Below, one piece after another: positions 54,615 to 63,594 of a stretch of DNA of 64,000 nt. Made by a program: the position numbers and the translations under genes. The notes beneath the pieces were generated by a model. That model had not been told where the DNA came from. It ran no database searches and worked only from the letters and a program-made list of their open reading frames with translations. The stretch comes from Brachybacterium sp. SGAir0954 (lineage in GTDB: Bacteria > Actinomycetota > Actinomycetes > Actinomycetales > Dermabacteraceae), in NCBI RefSeq assembly GCF_005490785.1, contig NZ_CP027295.1, positions 186,001-250,000 on the forward strand, in the 5' to 3' direction. Within the stretch, counting starts at the first letter, position 1; each line of letters starts with the position of its first letter.

Positions 54615-56162
54615 ATGACGCGCACCGCGGACGCCCTTCCCGCCGAGGTCGACGTGCTCGTCGCGGGCGCCGGCCCCACCGGCCTCATGGCCGGGCTCGT
54701 CGCGCACCGCCGCGGCCTGCGGGTGCTCGTGGTGGATCCGAAGCCGGGCCCCACGCGGGAGTCCCGCGCGATCGTGGTGCAGGCGCGCAGCGTCGAGATC
54801 CTCGACCAGCTGGGGCTCGCGGGCCCCGTGCTCGAGAGCGCGCAGCTCGCCGGCCGCATCCGCATCAAGGGCGGGGACCGCCCCGTCGAGGCGGACTTCG
54901 CCCGCGCGCAGGAGCGGGACACCCTGTTCCCGGGCGCCCGCATCTTCGAGCAGTCCCGTACCGAGGCCCTGCTCTCGGAGGCGCTCGCCTCGGAGGGCTG
55001 CCCGGTGCGGTACGGCATGGAGCTCGAGTCCTTCACGGCCGACGGCCCTGCGGAGGAGGGTCTCGAGGCGCGGCTGGCCTCCTCCCCCACCGATGCCGCC
55101 GGCACCGCGACGCGCGTGCACGCCCGCTGGCTGATCGGCGCGGACGGCGCGAGCTCGCCCGTGCGCCACCGCATGGGGCTCTCCTTCGACGGCGACACCG
55201 ACGAGGCGACCTTCTGCGTCGCGGATCTCCACGACGTGGAGGGCGCCCCGGACGACGCCCTCTCCGCGTACGTCGGTGAGCAGCGCTTCGCGATCCTGTT
55301 CCCGCTGGGCCCGGGCGGTCACGCGCGCCTGATCTGGCTGCACGACGGCACCACTCCGGACCAGGAGGAGGCCCTCGCCGGGGCCCGCGACGACCTGGGG
55401 ATCCGCTACGGGCGGGTGGACTGGTTCTCCTCCTACCGGGTGCACCACCGCCTCGCGAGCCGCTTCCGCGTGGGGCCGGTGCTCCTCGCCGGGGACGCCG
55501 CGCACGTGCACTCCCCGGTGGGCGGGCAGGGGATGAACACGGGCCTGCAGGACGCCCACCATCTCGCGCACCTGCTCGCGGATGTCTCCTCCGGCCTGCG
55601 GGATCCCGCGCAGCTCGCGCGCTACGAGCAGGAGCGCCGGCCGGTCGCGCTCTCCCTCATCACGGCCGTGGACCGCGCATTCGGCCTCATCGCACGGCCC
55701 GGCAGGGGCCCCGGGTTCCTGCGCCGGCGCGCGCGGGACGTGATCGCCGTGCTCGCCCCGCGGGTGCTGCGCTCGGCGGCGGGGCCATGGCTGGGCGGGC
55801 TGCTGGGCCAGTACCGGATCCACTACCACCCGGTGCCGCGCGGGGCGGTGCTGCCGCAGTGGGCCTCGGATCCCGCGGTGGGGCGCCGACTGCCGGTGCT
55901 CGCGGTGAACCGGGAGGCGCTGCGCTCGGGCCGCTGGCAGCTGCACACCTACGGCGGCGCGATCGCCGAGCGCCCTGCCGTGCCGGAGGCCGTGGACGGC
56001 CCGTTCGCCTTCCCGGCGGATCCGCGGGGCCGGCTCCGCTCCTACCAGCTGTACCTCGTGCGGCCGGACGGCTACGTCGCGGCGGCCTGGCCGCTGCACG
56101 CGGGCGCCGCCGCGACCTCCGACGTCACCGCCGCGCTCACGGCCCACGGCTTCCGGGGCTGA
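54615..56162 (+). CDS. FAD-dependent aromatic monooxygenase-like protein
   Basis: This 515-aa protein is of the p-hydroxybenzoate/phenol hydroxylase class. It has LVAGAGPTGLMAGLVAHRRG (about residues 15-34), the RESRAIVVQARSVEIL block, DGASSPVRHRMG and RVGPVLLAGDAAHVHSPVGGQGMNTGLQDAHHLA. The C-terminal domain is thioredoxin-like in character. TACCGT at 54573-54578 may be its -10. Substrate unknown. Confidence 0.9.
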   Translation: MTRTADALPAEVDVLVAGAGPTGLMAGLVAHRRGLRVLVVDPKPGPTRESRAIVVQARSVEILDQLGLAGPVLESAQLAGRIRIKGGDRPVEADFARAQERDTLFPGARIFEQSRTEALLSEALASEGCPVRYGMELESFTADGPAEEGLEARLASSPTDAAGTATRVHARWLIGADGASSPVRHRMGLSFDGDTDEATFCVADLHDVEGAPDDALSAYVGEQRFAILFPLGPGGHARLIWLHDGTTPDQEEALAGARDDLGIRYGRVDWFSSYRVHHRLASRFRVGPVLLAGDAAHVHSPVGGQGMNTGLQDAHHLAHLLADVSSGLRDPAQLARYEQERRPVALSLITAVDRAFGLIARPGRGPGFLRRRARDVIAVLAPRVLRSAAGPWLGGLLGQYRIHYHPVPRGAVLPQWASDPAVGRRLPVLAVNREALRSGRWQLHTYGGAIAERPAVPEAVDGPFAFPADPRGRLRSYQLYLVRPDGYVAAAWPLHAGAAATSDVTAALTAHGFRG

Positions 56163-56221
56163 CGCCGGGTCCCCCGTGGCGCCGTCGCGGGTACGGCGGG
56201 CGCCCGGCATAGGGTCCGGGG

Positions 56222-56554
56222 ATGGACCTCCACGAGATCACCGCCCGCATCGAGAAGCTCTCCACCCAGTACGCGGAGGTCCACGGCGTGGACCGCTCGG
56301 CCGAGTGGGCGCTGCTCAAGCTCACCGAGGAGGTGGGCGAGCTCGCCCAGGCGCACCTGAATGCCTCCGGTCAGAGCCGTGAGCGCGGGCTCGACGACGC
56401 GGCGAAGCAGCAGGCGCTGCGGGACGAGGTGGGCGACGTGCTCGGCATGTGCCTCGTCTACGCGGGGCAGATGGGCATCGACCCCGTCGAGGCGGTCACC
56501 GGCAAGTGGTTCCGGTACGAGAAGGCGGCCGACGGCGCCGCGGCAGGCGTCTGA
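56222..56554 (+). CDS. MazG-like nucleotide pyrophosphohydrolase
   Basis: This 110-aa protein has the all-helical NTP-PPase pattern: LTEEVGELAQAH (ExxE) and LRDEVGDVLG (ExxD). It should hydrolyse a nucleoside triphosphate; the target cannot be specified. TAGGGT at 56211-56216, 5 nt before the ATG, suggests a leaderless transcript. Confidence 0.88.
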   Translation: MDLHEITARIEKLSTQYAEVHGVDRSAEWALLKLTEEVGELAQAHLNASGQSRERGLDDAAKQQALRDEVGDVLGMCLVYAGQMGIDPVEAVTGKWFRYEKAADGAAAGV

Positions 56555-56556
56555 GC

Positions 56557-57144
56557 TCAGGCGAGCGGCGCCAGCAGGACCTCGTCGAGGGGGCGCCGGG
56601 CGCGCGGGGCGGCGTCCCGCTCGCGGATCTTCTCGGGGACGTCCTCGGCGGTGGTGTGCTCGCCGATCGCGATGACCGTCAGCGGGAGCTGGGCCGGGTC
56701 GAGGTCCAGCAGGGTCGCGATCGCATCCTTGTCGAAGCCGGCGGCCTGGTGGGCCCAGAGGCCCAGGTGGGCGGCCTGCACGCTCAGGTGTGCCGCGGCC
56801 TGACCGGCGTCGTAGAGGGCGTAGGGGACCGTCTCGCCGTCCCGCTCGGTCTCCGTCACGAGGACGATGAGCGCGGAGACCCGCCGCATCCACAGCTGGT
56901 TGAACTCGGCGAGAGTGTCGACGATGTCGTCGAACAGCGCGGTGCCGCGGCGGGCGGCCGCGAGGCGCCAGGGCTGCTGGTTGAAGTAGGAGGGCGTCCA
57001 GCGGGCGGCCTCGACGAGGCTCGTGAGCTCCTCGTCGCTCAGCTCGTGACCGGTCGCGAACCCGCGGGGGCTCCAGCGCTCGGCGAGCAGCGGGGCGAGG
57101 GGGACGCTGGTGGCGTTGCGGGGCTCGGTGTCGAGTGCGGTCAC
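56557..57144 (-). CDS. Nitroreductase-family protein
   Basis: This 195-aa flavoprotein has the nitroreductase features RWSPRGF, LTSLVEAARWTPSYFNQQPWRL and the AHLGLWAHQAAGFD stretch. The GTG at 57144 follows GGAAGGA at about 8 nt; longer frames are Arg-rich and implausible. The 3' end abuts the MazG-like gene with 2 bp between the convergent stops. Confidence 0.87.
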   Translation of the reverse strand: MTALDTEPRNATSVPLAPLLAERWSPRGFATGHELSDEELTSLVEAARWTPSYFNQQPWRLAAARRGTALFDDIVDTLAEFNQLWMRRVSALIVLVTETERDGETVPYALYDAGQAAAHLSVQAAHLGLWAHQAAGFDKDAIATLLDLDPAQLPLTVIAIGEHTTAEDVPEKIRERDAAPRARRPLDEVLLAPLA

Positions 57145-57311
57145 GGGGTGGGTCCTTCCGGGTGCGGTCACGGCGGGGCGGCGGGAGCGCCGTCGCCGAC
57201 CTCCCGGTCGCCCGAAGCGCACGTTAGCACTCCCCCAAGCCCACCTTGAAGGCAGGGTGACGCACCCCGTCATCCGGGCACGTCAGCGGCCCTCGCCGCC
57301 TGACCGACGGC

Positions 57312-58529
57312 TCACGCCTGCCCGCCGTCGAAGTAGGCGCGGAGCTCCTCCGGCACGGGCGGCACCTCGAGCGGCACACCGCCGCTGCGGATCGACTCCG
57401 CGCCGCGGATCCCGGTCGCGACTGCCTCGCGCGCCGCGAGGGCCGAGACGTCGGTCGCGCCGCCGCTGCGGGCGAAGCGCAGGAACTCGGCGACCAGCCG
57501 CGGATCCGCGCCGCCGTGGCCGCCGTCGGTGTCCTCCGCCCGCGCGACGACCTCGACCGCGTCCGGCCGGCCGGGCCCCGAGCGGCGGGACTCCCAGAGG
57601 TGGATCTGGTCGCCGCTGCCGTCCCCCATGTTCTCGATCCGCCCGGCGTCCCCGATCACCGTGTAGTTCCGCCAGTAGTCCGGGGGGAAGTGGCACTGCT
57701 GATACGAGGCGAGCACCCCGTTGTCCAGGGTCATCTGCAGCATGGAGATGTCCTCGACGTCGACCACGGGGTTCAGCTCCTTCTGCGCGGTGGGCGGCCA
57801 GATGTCCTCGTCGTACCAGTCCCACATCCGGCGGTCGGTGTTGTCGCGACGGTCCTCGATGTCGCCGTAGACGGCGAGGTCGCCGATGCCGGAGACGCGG
57901 CGGGTGTAGCCGCCCGCGAGCCAGTGGATGACGTCGATGTCGTGCGCGCCCTTCTGCAGCAGCAGGCTCATCACCTTCGCCCGCTCGGCGTGCCAGTCCT
58001 TGAAGTAGAAGTCGCCGCCGGTCCCCACGAAGTGGCGGCACCAGATCGCGCGCACCCGGCCGATCCGCCCCGAGTCCACGATCGCCTTCATCTGCCGCAC
58101 CACGGGCATGTGCCGCATGTTGTGGCCGATGTACAGCCGGGCCCGCTTCTCCACAGCGAGCGCGAGCATCGCGTCCGCGTCCTCGAGCCGGATCGCGAGC
58201 GGCTTCTCGCAGAAGGTGGGCAGGCCCGCGCCGAGGGTCGCGAGGGCGACCTCGGCGTGCGCGAAGTCCGGGGTGAGGATCATGACCGCGTCGACCTCGT
58301 GCTCGGCGAGCAGCTGCTCGACGCTCCCGACGGTCGCGACCTCGGCGCCGATCTCCTCCCTCGCGGTCTCGCGGCCGCGCTCGCTGGGATCGGCGACCAC
58401 GGTGATCCGTGACCCCGCCCCCGGCCGATGGGCGTGGAGCGCGACGGAGTGGCGCATGCCGAATCCGATGACGCCGATGCGCAGGTCCTCGGTGGGCTCG
58501 GCTGGGGTGGCGGGGTCGAGCGGGGTCAT
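57312..58529 (-). CDS. Gfo/Idh/MocA-family oxidoreductase
   Basis: This 405-aa NAD(P)-dependent dehydrogenase has the Rossmann entry RIGVIGFGMRHSVALHAH, then PTFCEKPLAI, the family EKP motif, and GHNMRHMPV. A His-rich FYFKDWHAE region and DIDVIHWL follow. It would act on a sugar or sugar-like substrate. The ATG at 58529 follows AAGGA at 6 nt. The 281-bp divergent region to the peptidase gene has TAGCGT (minus strand, 58592-58597) and TAGTGT (plus, 58763-58768) as likely -10 elements. Confidence 0.92.
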   Translation of the reverse strand: MTPLDPATPAEPTEDLRIGVIGFGMRHSVALHAHRPGAGSRITVVADPSERGRETAREEIGAEVATVGSVEQLLAEHEVDAVMILTPDFAHAEVALATLGAGLPTFCEKPLAIRLEDADAMLALAVEKRARLYIGHNMRHMPVVRQMKAIVDSGRIGRVRAIWCRHFVGTGGDFYFKDWHAERAKVMSLLLQKGAHDIDVIHWLAGGYTRRVSGIGDLAVYGDIEDRRDNTDRRMWDWYDEDIWPPTAQKELNPVVDVEDISMLQMTLDNGVLASYQQCHFPPDYWRNYTVIGDAGRIENMGDGSGDQIHLWESRRSGPGRPDAVEVVARAEDTDGGHGGADPRLVAEFLRFARSGGATDVSALAAREAVATGIRGAESIRSGGVPLEVPPVPEELRAYFDGGQA

Positions 58530-58810
58530 GGCGAGGTCCTTCTCTGTGTCCGACGGCGGATCGCACCGACTGGCGCACAACCTTTCACGCGACGCTATCG
58601 GCGCTCCCGGGGGCGGTCAAGGGATCCGGCCGGGATCCTCCCGAGGCTCGCGGGCCCACTCGATCCGGCCGGGACCCTCCGCCGCGCCGTCGGCCCCACC
58701 GCCCGAGGTCCCGGAGTGGTCACGGTCCCCCGGGCGCCCGCACCCCGCCGGGCCGTCGGTCGTAGTGTCGACGGGTCAGTGCCGTCGCTCCGGAGAGGTC
58801 CTCACCCCCG

Positions 58811-60868
58811 ATGTCATCCAGCCCGCTCACCGCTCTGCTCGATGCCGCCCGCCTGGGCGCGCTGCTTACCACCCGGGGCGGGAGGGTCGTCGCGAAGGTC
58901 TCCCGGCCCGACGCCAAGGGCACCGCCTATCGCACGGGGCTCGTCGAGATCACCGACGCCGGCCTGCTCACCCTCACGCGCGGCGACGCCTCCGTGGGCA
59001 CCGTCGCCCTCGCGGAGGACGGCACCACCTTCTTCACCGCGAAGCGCACCGGCGAGGACGGCTCCGAGGCGGAGGACGCCCAGCTGTGGGCGCTGCCGCC
59101 GCGCGGCGAGGCCCGCGAGCTCGCCTCCCGGCCCGGCGGCTTCGGCGACCTGCACCTGGGCAAGGACGTGCTCGTCGCCCAGCTCTCCGTGCACTCCCAG
59201 GCCACGACCGAGGCCGAGCACCGCGAGCTGTCGAGCCGGCGCGAGGACGCGAAGGTCACCGCCGTGCTGCACGACGGCTTCCCCACCCGCTACTGGAGCG
59301 ACGACCTGGGGCCGGCGCGCGAGGTGCTCGCCGTCGCCGAGCTCCCCCGCGACCTCTGGACCGCCGCCGCGGTCGCGGAGGACGGCGACACGGACGCCGA
59401 GAGCTCCGACGCGAAGGACACCTCCCGCTCGGTGCTGCGCTTCCGGCACGTGGCCCTGCCCCCGGGCCGCCTCGTCGACTGGGTCGCGGACGACGCCGGC
59501 ACCCGCGCCCTCGTCTCGATGCAGGACTCCGTGGGCGAGCTGGTGGGCGTGCCGCACCTGCACCTCGTGGACCTCACCGGCGCCGAGGCGCCGCGCCTGA
59601 TCCTCCCCGGCACCGCCGAGGTCGAGCACTCCCCCGTCTCCTTCAGCCCGGACGGCCGCCGCGCCGTCGTCTCCCGCGAGCAGACCTGGAGCGGGAGCGC
59701 CTCCCTCGACGTGCGTCCCCTGCTGCTGGACCTCCGCACCGGGGACCTCACGGAGCTCTGGCCGGAGCTGGACCGCTGGGTGCAGCCGATCTGGCTGGAC
59801 GACGCGACCCTCGTCGCGGAGAGCGACGACACCGGACGCGGCTCGCTGTGGATCGGTGGCCTCGAGGACGCCGCCCCGCGCCTGCTCGCCTTCGGCCCCG
59901 AGCAGGAGCTCAGCCCCGCAGGGATCTCCGTGGCGGGCGGCGCGATCATCGCCTCCGTCTCCGGCGTCGCCTCCCCGCCGCGCCCCGTGCGGGTGGATCC
60001 CGCGAGCGGCACGGTCACGGACCTCCCCCACCCCGCCGGCGCCTCCTCCCCGCAGCCCGTCTCCCCGGGCACGCTCACCGAGGTCACCGCGACCGGGGTG
60101 GACGGCACGGGCGTGCGCGCCTGGCTGCGGCTCCCCGAGGGCGAGGGCCCGCACCCGCTCGTCGTCTTCGCGCACGGCGGCCCCTGGGGGTCGTGGAACG
60201 CGTGGACCTGGCGCTGGAACCCGGACCCGTTCGTCGCTGCCGGCTACGCGGTGCTGCTGCCGGACCCGGCGATCTCCACCGGCTACGGGCAGTCGATGAT
60301 CGAGCGCGGCCAGCACGAGCTGGGCGGCGCCCCGTTCACCGACGTCATGGCGCTCACCGACGCCGTGATCGCCCGGGAGGACGTCGACGCCGAGCGCACC
60401 GCCTTCGCGGGCGGCAGCTACGGCGGCTACATGGCGAACTGGGTCGCCGGGCACACGGGTGACCGCTTCCGCTGCATCGTCACCCACGCGTCCCTGTGGG
60501 ACACGCGCGTCATGGGCCGCACCACGGACAACGCGGGCTGGGAGCCGCCGATGCGCACCCAGAACGACCGCTTCGACCCGAGCGCGAGCGTCGCCGACAT
60601 CGAGGTGCCGATGCTCGTCATCCACGGCGACAAGGACTACCGGGTGCCGATCTCCCAGGGCCACGCCCTCTGGTACGACCTGCTCACCTTCTCCGCGACG
60701 CCCAAGGACGAGCACGGCCGCACCCGCCACCGCTTCCTGTACTTCCCCGACGAGGGCCACTGGGTGCTGGGCCGCGGCAACGCGCAGGTCTGGTACGAGA
60801 CGTTCCTGGCCTTCCTCGACGAGCACGTGCGCGGCGAGCACACGGAGCGCCCCGCGACGCTCGGCTGA
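58811..60868 (+). CDS. S9-family prolyl oligopeptidase-like peptidase
   Basis: This 685-aa serine peptidase has an N-terminal beta-propeller-like half and a C-terminal alpha/beta-hydrolase. The nucleophile is in AFAGGSYGGYMANW (Ser near residue 536), the acid is in the VIHGDKDYRVPISQGH block and the catalytic His is in PDEGHWVLG. No signal peptide is seen, so it is cytoplasmic. It probably trims small peptides. Confidence 0.92.
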   Translation: MSSSPLTALLDAARLGALLTTRGGRVVAKVSRPDAKGTAYRTGLVEITDAGLLTLTRGDASVGTVALAEDGTTFFTAKRTGEDGSEAEDAQLWALPPRGEARELASRPGGFGDLHLGKDVLVAQLSVHSQATTEAEHRELSSRREDAKVTAVLHDGFPTRYWSDDLGPAREVLAVAELPRDLWTAAAVAEDGDTDAESSDAKDTSRSVLRFRHVALPPGRLVDWVADDAGTRALVSMQDSVGELVGVPHLHLVDLTGAEAPRLILPGTAEVEHSPVSFSPDGRRAVVSREQTWSGSASLDVRPLLLDLRTGDLTELWPELDRWVQPIWLDDATLVAESDDTGRGSLWIGGLEDAAPRLLAFGPEQELSPAGISVAGGAIIASVSGVASPPRPVRVDPASGTVTDLPHPAGASSPQPVSPGTLTEVTATGVDGTGVRAWLRLPEGEGPHPLVVFAHGGPWGSWNAWTWRWNPDPFVAAGYAVLLPDPAISTGYGQSMIERGQHELGGAPFTDVMALTDAVIAREDVDAERTAFAGGSYGGYMANWVAGHTGDRFRCIVTHASLWDTRVMGRTTDNAGWEPPMRTQNDRFDPSASVADIEVPMLVIHGDKDYRVPISQGHALWYDLLTFSATPKDEHGRTRHRFLYFPDEGHWVLGRGNAQVWYETFLAFLDEHVRGEHTERPATLG

Positions 60869-60883
60869 CCCGCGACCTCGGCG

Positions 60884-60927
60884 ATCGGCCGACGGGCCCC
60901 CGCTCCCCCGGGGCCCCGTCGGCCGAT
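60884..60927. terminator. Bidirectional hairpin between peptidase and lipase
   Basis: ATCGGCCGACGGG at 60884-60896 pairs with CCCGTCGGCCGAT at 60915-60927 (13-bp perfect stem with a GC-rich loop). It serves the two convergent genes ending at 60868 and 60933. Confidence 0.75.
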
Positions 60928-60932
60928 GACGC

Positions 60933-61838
60933 TCAGCAGGTGGGGCTCACGTCCTTGCTCGCGGGGCCGTCCTGGTCGAGGGCGTCGAGCACGATCTGGT
61001 GCACCACGGGGTCGTTGGGGCTCTGGTCGTGCGCGAAGGGGTCGCGCGGGCAGAGGTCCTGGAGGACGAGGTTGGTGACCTGCTCCTCGGGGCCGTCGAG
61101 CGCCTGCGAGGTGTAGGGAGTGACGATCTCGTCGTGCTCGGTGGAGATGACGGTGTAGTCGACGCCGGGGACCGTGTCAGGGATCGAGGCGAGCTCCTGC
61201 ATGAAGTCGCTTCCGGCCTGCTGGTCGATGCAGGCGGCGCAGGTCCTGTAGGCGATGCCCTGGTCGGCGTGGGCGAGCGCGCTGCCCTCGCCGTCGTCGT
61301 CGCGGACGATCAGGCCCTGTGTGCCGTGGCTCGAGGGGGCGATGCCGACGAGGTCGTCGACCTTCGCGGCGCCGCCCTGGAAGCCGATGTACCAGCGGGG
61401 CATCATGCCGCCCTGGCTGTGGCCCACGAGGTCCACCTCCTGCGCGCCGGTCGCGCCGAGCACGCGGTCCACGAAGGTGCCGAGCTCGGTCGCGGAGTCG
61501 CGCACGGGACCGGTCGCGGGGACGACGTGGGTGACGCCGTAGTCGAAGGCGTAGACGCAGTAGCCGGCGTCGGCGAGGACGGGCGCGAAAGTCCACCAGT
61601 TCTTCGCCATCGTCTCGAAGGTGCCGTTGACGAGGACCACGGGCTCGGGGTGCTCGGCGGAGGGAACGCAGTCCCAGTCGTTCGCGCCGGGCGGGCTGAT
61701 GCCGAGGGCGTCGGCGCGCGTCGTCGGCGCGGCGGCGAGGGCGAGGACGGCGAGGATCGCCGCGAGGAGGGCGAGCAGCGGGCGCGAGGGACGCCGTCGC
61801 AGCAGCGGTCGGGGCAGGGTCGGGGACGGTGCGGTCAT
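60933..61838 (-). CDS. Secreted triacylglycerol lipase-like alpha/beta hydrolase
   Basis: This 301-aa protein has an Arg-rich head and long hydrophobic signal (about residues 10-40), then VVLVNGTF, the nucleophile elbow LVGHSQGG, and a late HQIVLDAL histidine. Cys pairs (CVPSAEHPEP..C, CAACIDQQAG) suggest extracellular disulfides. It resembles class-2 lipases of Streptomyces. The ATG at 61838 follows AGGAGAT at 6 nt. Confidence 0.87.
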   Translation of the reverse strand: MTAPSPTLPRPLLRRRPSRPLLALLAAILAVLALAAAPTTRADALGISPPGANDWDCVPSAEHPEPVVLVNGTFETMAKNWWTFAPVLADAGYCVYAFDYGVTHVVPATGPVRDSATELGTFVDRVLGATGAQEVDLVGHSQGGMMPRWYIGFQGGAAKVDDLVGIAPSSHGTQGLIVRDDDGEGSALAHADQGIAYRTCAACIDQQAGSDFMQELASIPDTVPGVDYTVISTEHDEIVTPYTSQALDGPEEQVTNLVLQDLCPRDPFAHDQSPNDPVVHQIVLDALDQDGPASKDVSPTC

Positions 61839-62122
61839 GGTGATCTCCTGGTCCGCCGGGAGCATCCGAGAGCCACGTTACTCATCGGTCACCGGCTTGC
61901 TGCGGGACCGTAGCAGGCTGCCCCGACGTCCGGAAGGGACATCCGCACATCGACACGGGACAGACCATCGACGCAGGTCAAAGCCCTGCGTTCGACTCAG
62001 GCGGCCGATGATCTGCGCGAGCGTGCCGGCGCCCTCCCCTGTGCCGGAGCGGATCAGCGCGGTCCGCTGCGAGGAGCGGGGGACCGCGTTCCGGGGGACC
62101 GCGTTCCGGGGGACCGCGGCGC
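61839..62122. other. Gap between lipase and serpin genes
   Basis: The 284-bp gap holds the lipase promoter, a low-GC stretch near 61880-61920 and, at its right end, 15-bp tandem repeats. No gene is recognised in it; the open frames crossing it lack ribosome sites and are Arg-rich. Confidence 0.5.
62078..62119. repeat. 15-bp tandem repeat downstream of the serpin gene
   Basis: GGGGGACCGCGTTCC occurs at 62078-62092 and 62093-62107, followed by a partial third copy to 62119. It lies just outside the serpin 3' end, 4 bp beyond the stop codon. Confidence 0.85.
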
Positions 62123-63490
62123 TCAGCGCGTCGCGCGGGGGTCCCCGACCCGGCCCGCGACGAGCGGCGCACCGGTCGAGGTCTCGAAGGCGACGAGCAC
62201 GTAGGGCGCGTCGATCACGAGCTCCTTCGGCTCGGCGGGCGCGGAGGTCGCGCCGACGCTCACGGCCGTCGCTGCGGCCGCCTCCATGCCCTCCTCGTCG
62301 ACGGTGATCACGGCCTTCTGCACCACACCGGTGATCCGGAGCTGCTCCTCCGACGTGATGCCGGTGAAGTCCGCGTCGTCGGTGAACGGCGCGTCCATCC
62401 CGAGCTCCTGCAGCACCGGGACGAGGTCCCCGTCCCAGCCGAGGTCGATCTTCGGGACGGTGAGGGCGACCGTGGCCGAGGAGTCGCGGATCCCGGCGAG
62501 CACCGCGCCGAGCCCCTCGGCGGTGGGATCCGCGGCGCCGTCGGCCGTCTCCGCCCAGGCGTCGAGCAGCTCCTGCGCGGTGCCGGCGGGTCGCACGAGC
62601 GCGAGACCGAGGTCGTCGCCCTCGGTGGGCAGGGCGGTCGCGGTGCACAGCTCGTCCTCGTACCAGCCGTGCGCGTCGCCGTGGAGCATCGGCGTCGTCA
62701 CCTCCTCGCCCCCCTCGAGGGTGAACGGACTGTCCTCGAGGGTGAGCGGGCTGGGCCAGGCGGCCTTGAGGTGCAGGGTGTTCACGAGCACGAGCCGCGT
62801 GGCCTCGGTGAGCATGCCCTGCGGCACGAGCTCCTCGATGAGGCCTGCGGTCTCCTCCTCCACCCAGTCGTTGATGCGGGTGCGGGCCTTCTCGCGGGGG
62901 CCGTCGGCGGTGAAGTCCGCGGTCCAGACGCCGCTGCCGAACCAGCGGGCGAGCGCGTCGAGGTAGTCCTGCCCGGCGTCGAAGCCCTCCTGCGCCCAGG
63001 TGGCGCAGGCGAGGGAGGCCACGGCGGGCTCCGCCGCGTCCGGATCGTCCTCCTCGTGCTCCACCTCCCCCACGGCGGCGAGCACCTGGTCGAGGGTGTT
63101 CGCGGCGGCGGCGATGGTCTCGGCGTCCCCGCCGAGCACCTGCTCCATCTGCTCCCGGGTGCTGCCCGCGGCGCCGAGCGCGGCCATGGTGAGCGCGATC
63201 TGCGCGGAGAGCGGGGAGCACACGAGGTTCACGGCCTCGCGGTCCGCCGCGGCGAGCAGCCGGGCGGTGAAGGGGAGGACGGCGGCCGCGACCTCCTCCG
63301 CGGGGCCCGCCGGCTCGCGATCCACCTCGGCGCGCAGGTCCGGCTGGGCGGCGGAGCCCTCGTCGCTGCAGGCCGCGAGGCCCAGCGCGAGCGTGGGGAG
63401 CACGAGCCCGGCGCCCAGCACGCTGCGCCGTCGGGCCATCGCGAGCGGTGATCGCGAGGAGCGGGTGGAGGGCAGCGGTGCGGCGTCCAT
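62123..63490 (-). CDS. Serpin (serine protease inhibitor), putative lipoprotein
   Basis: This 455-aa protein has an exported N-terminus with Arg-Arg-Arg and a lipobox ending in ALAAC, then a serpin core. Conserved serpin segments include NLVCSPLSAQIALTMAALGA, LVLVNTLHLKAAWPSPF-like LVNTLHLKAAW, LRITGVVQKAVITVDEEG and the reactive-loop hinge GMEAAAATAV, whose small residues mark an inhibitory serpin. Conserved YVLVAFET closes it. Serpins are uncommon in actinobacteria. The ATG at 63490 or the internal ATG near 63403 could be the start. Confidence 0.9.
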   Translation of the reverse strand: MDAAPLPSTRSSRSPLAMARRRSVLGAGLVLPTLALGLAACSDEGSAAQPDLRAEVDREPAGPAEEVAAAVLPFTARLLAAADREAVNLVCSPLSAQIALTMAALGAAGSTREQMEQVLGGDAETIAAAANTLDQVLAAVGEVEHEEDDPDAAEPAVASLACATWAQEGFDAGQDYLDALARWFGSGVWTADFTADGPREKARTRINDWVEEETAGLIEELVPQGMLTEATRLVLVNTLHLKAAWPSPLTLEDSPFTLEGGEEVTTPMLHGDAHGWYEDELCTATALPTEGDDLGLALVRPAGTAQELLDAWAETADGAADPTAEGLGAVLAGIRDSSATVALTVPKIDLGWDGDLVPVLQELGMDAPFTDDADFTGITSEEQLRITGVVQKAVITVDEEGMEAAAATAVSVGATSAPAEPKELVIDAPYVLVAFETSTGAPLVAGRVGDPRATR

Positions 63491-63530
63491 GCCCCCATCC
63501 TGCCCGCCCCGCCCCTCCCGCGACACAGGA

Positions 63531-63575
63531 CGGCCCCTGCCCCGGCGGCTCGTGGGAGTCGCAGGGCAGGGGCCG
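63531..63575 (-). terminator. Hairpin terminator after the sugar permease gene
   Basis: CGGCCCCTGCCC at 63531-63542 pairs with its complement at 63564-63575 (12-bp stem, 21-nt loop). It lies 20-64 bp past the permease stop codon on the minus strand. Confidence 0.7.
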
Positions 63576-63594
63576 TGCCGGGCCCGTCGGGGCG

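Noticed and set aside
61975-62030. tRNA-like T-loop (GTTCGA) between the lipase and the serpin
   Set aside because: The flanking bases do not form a 5-bp T-stem, and there is no acceptor or anticodon arm at the right distance.
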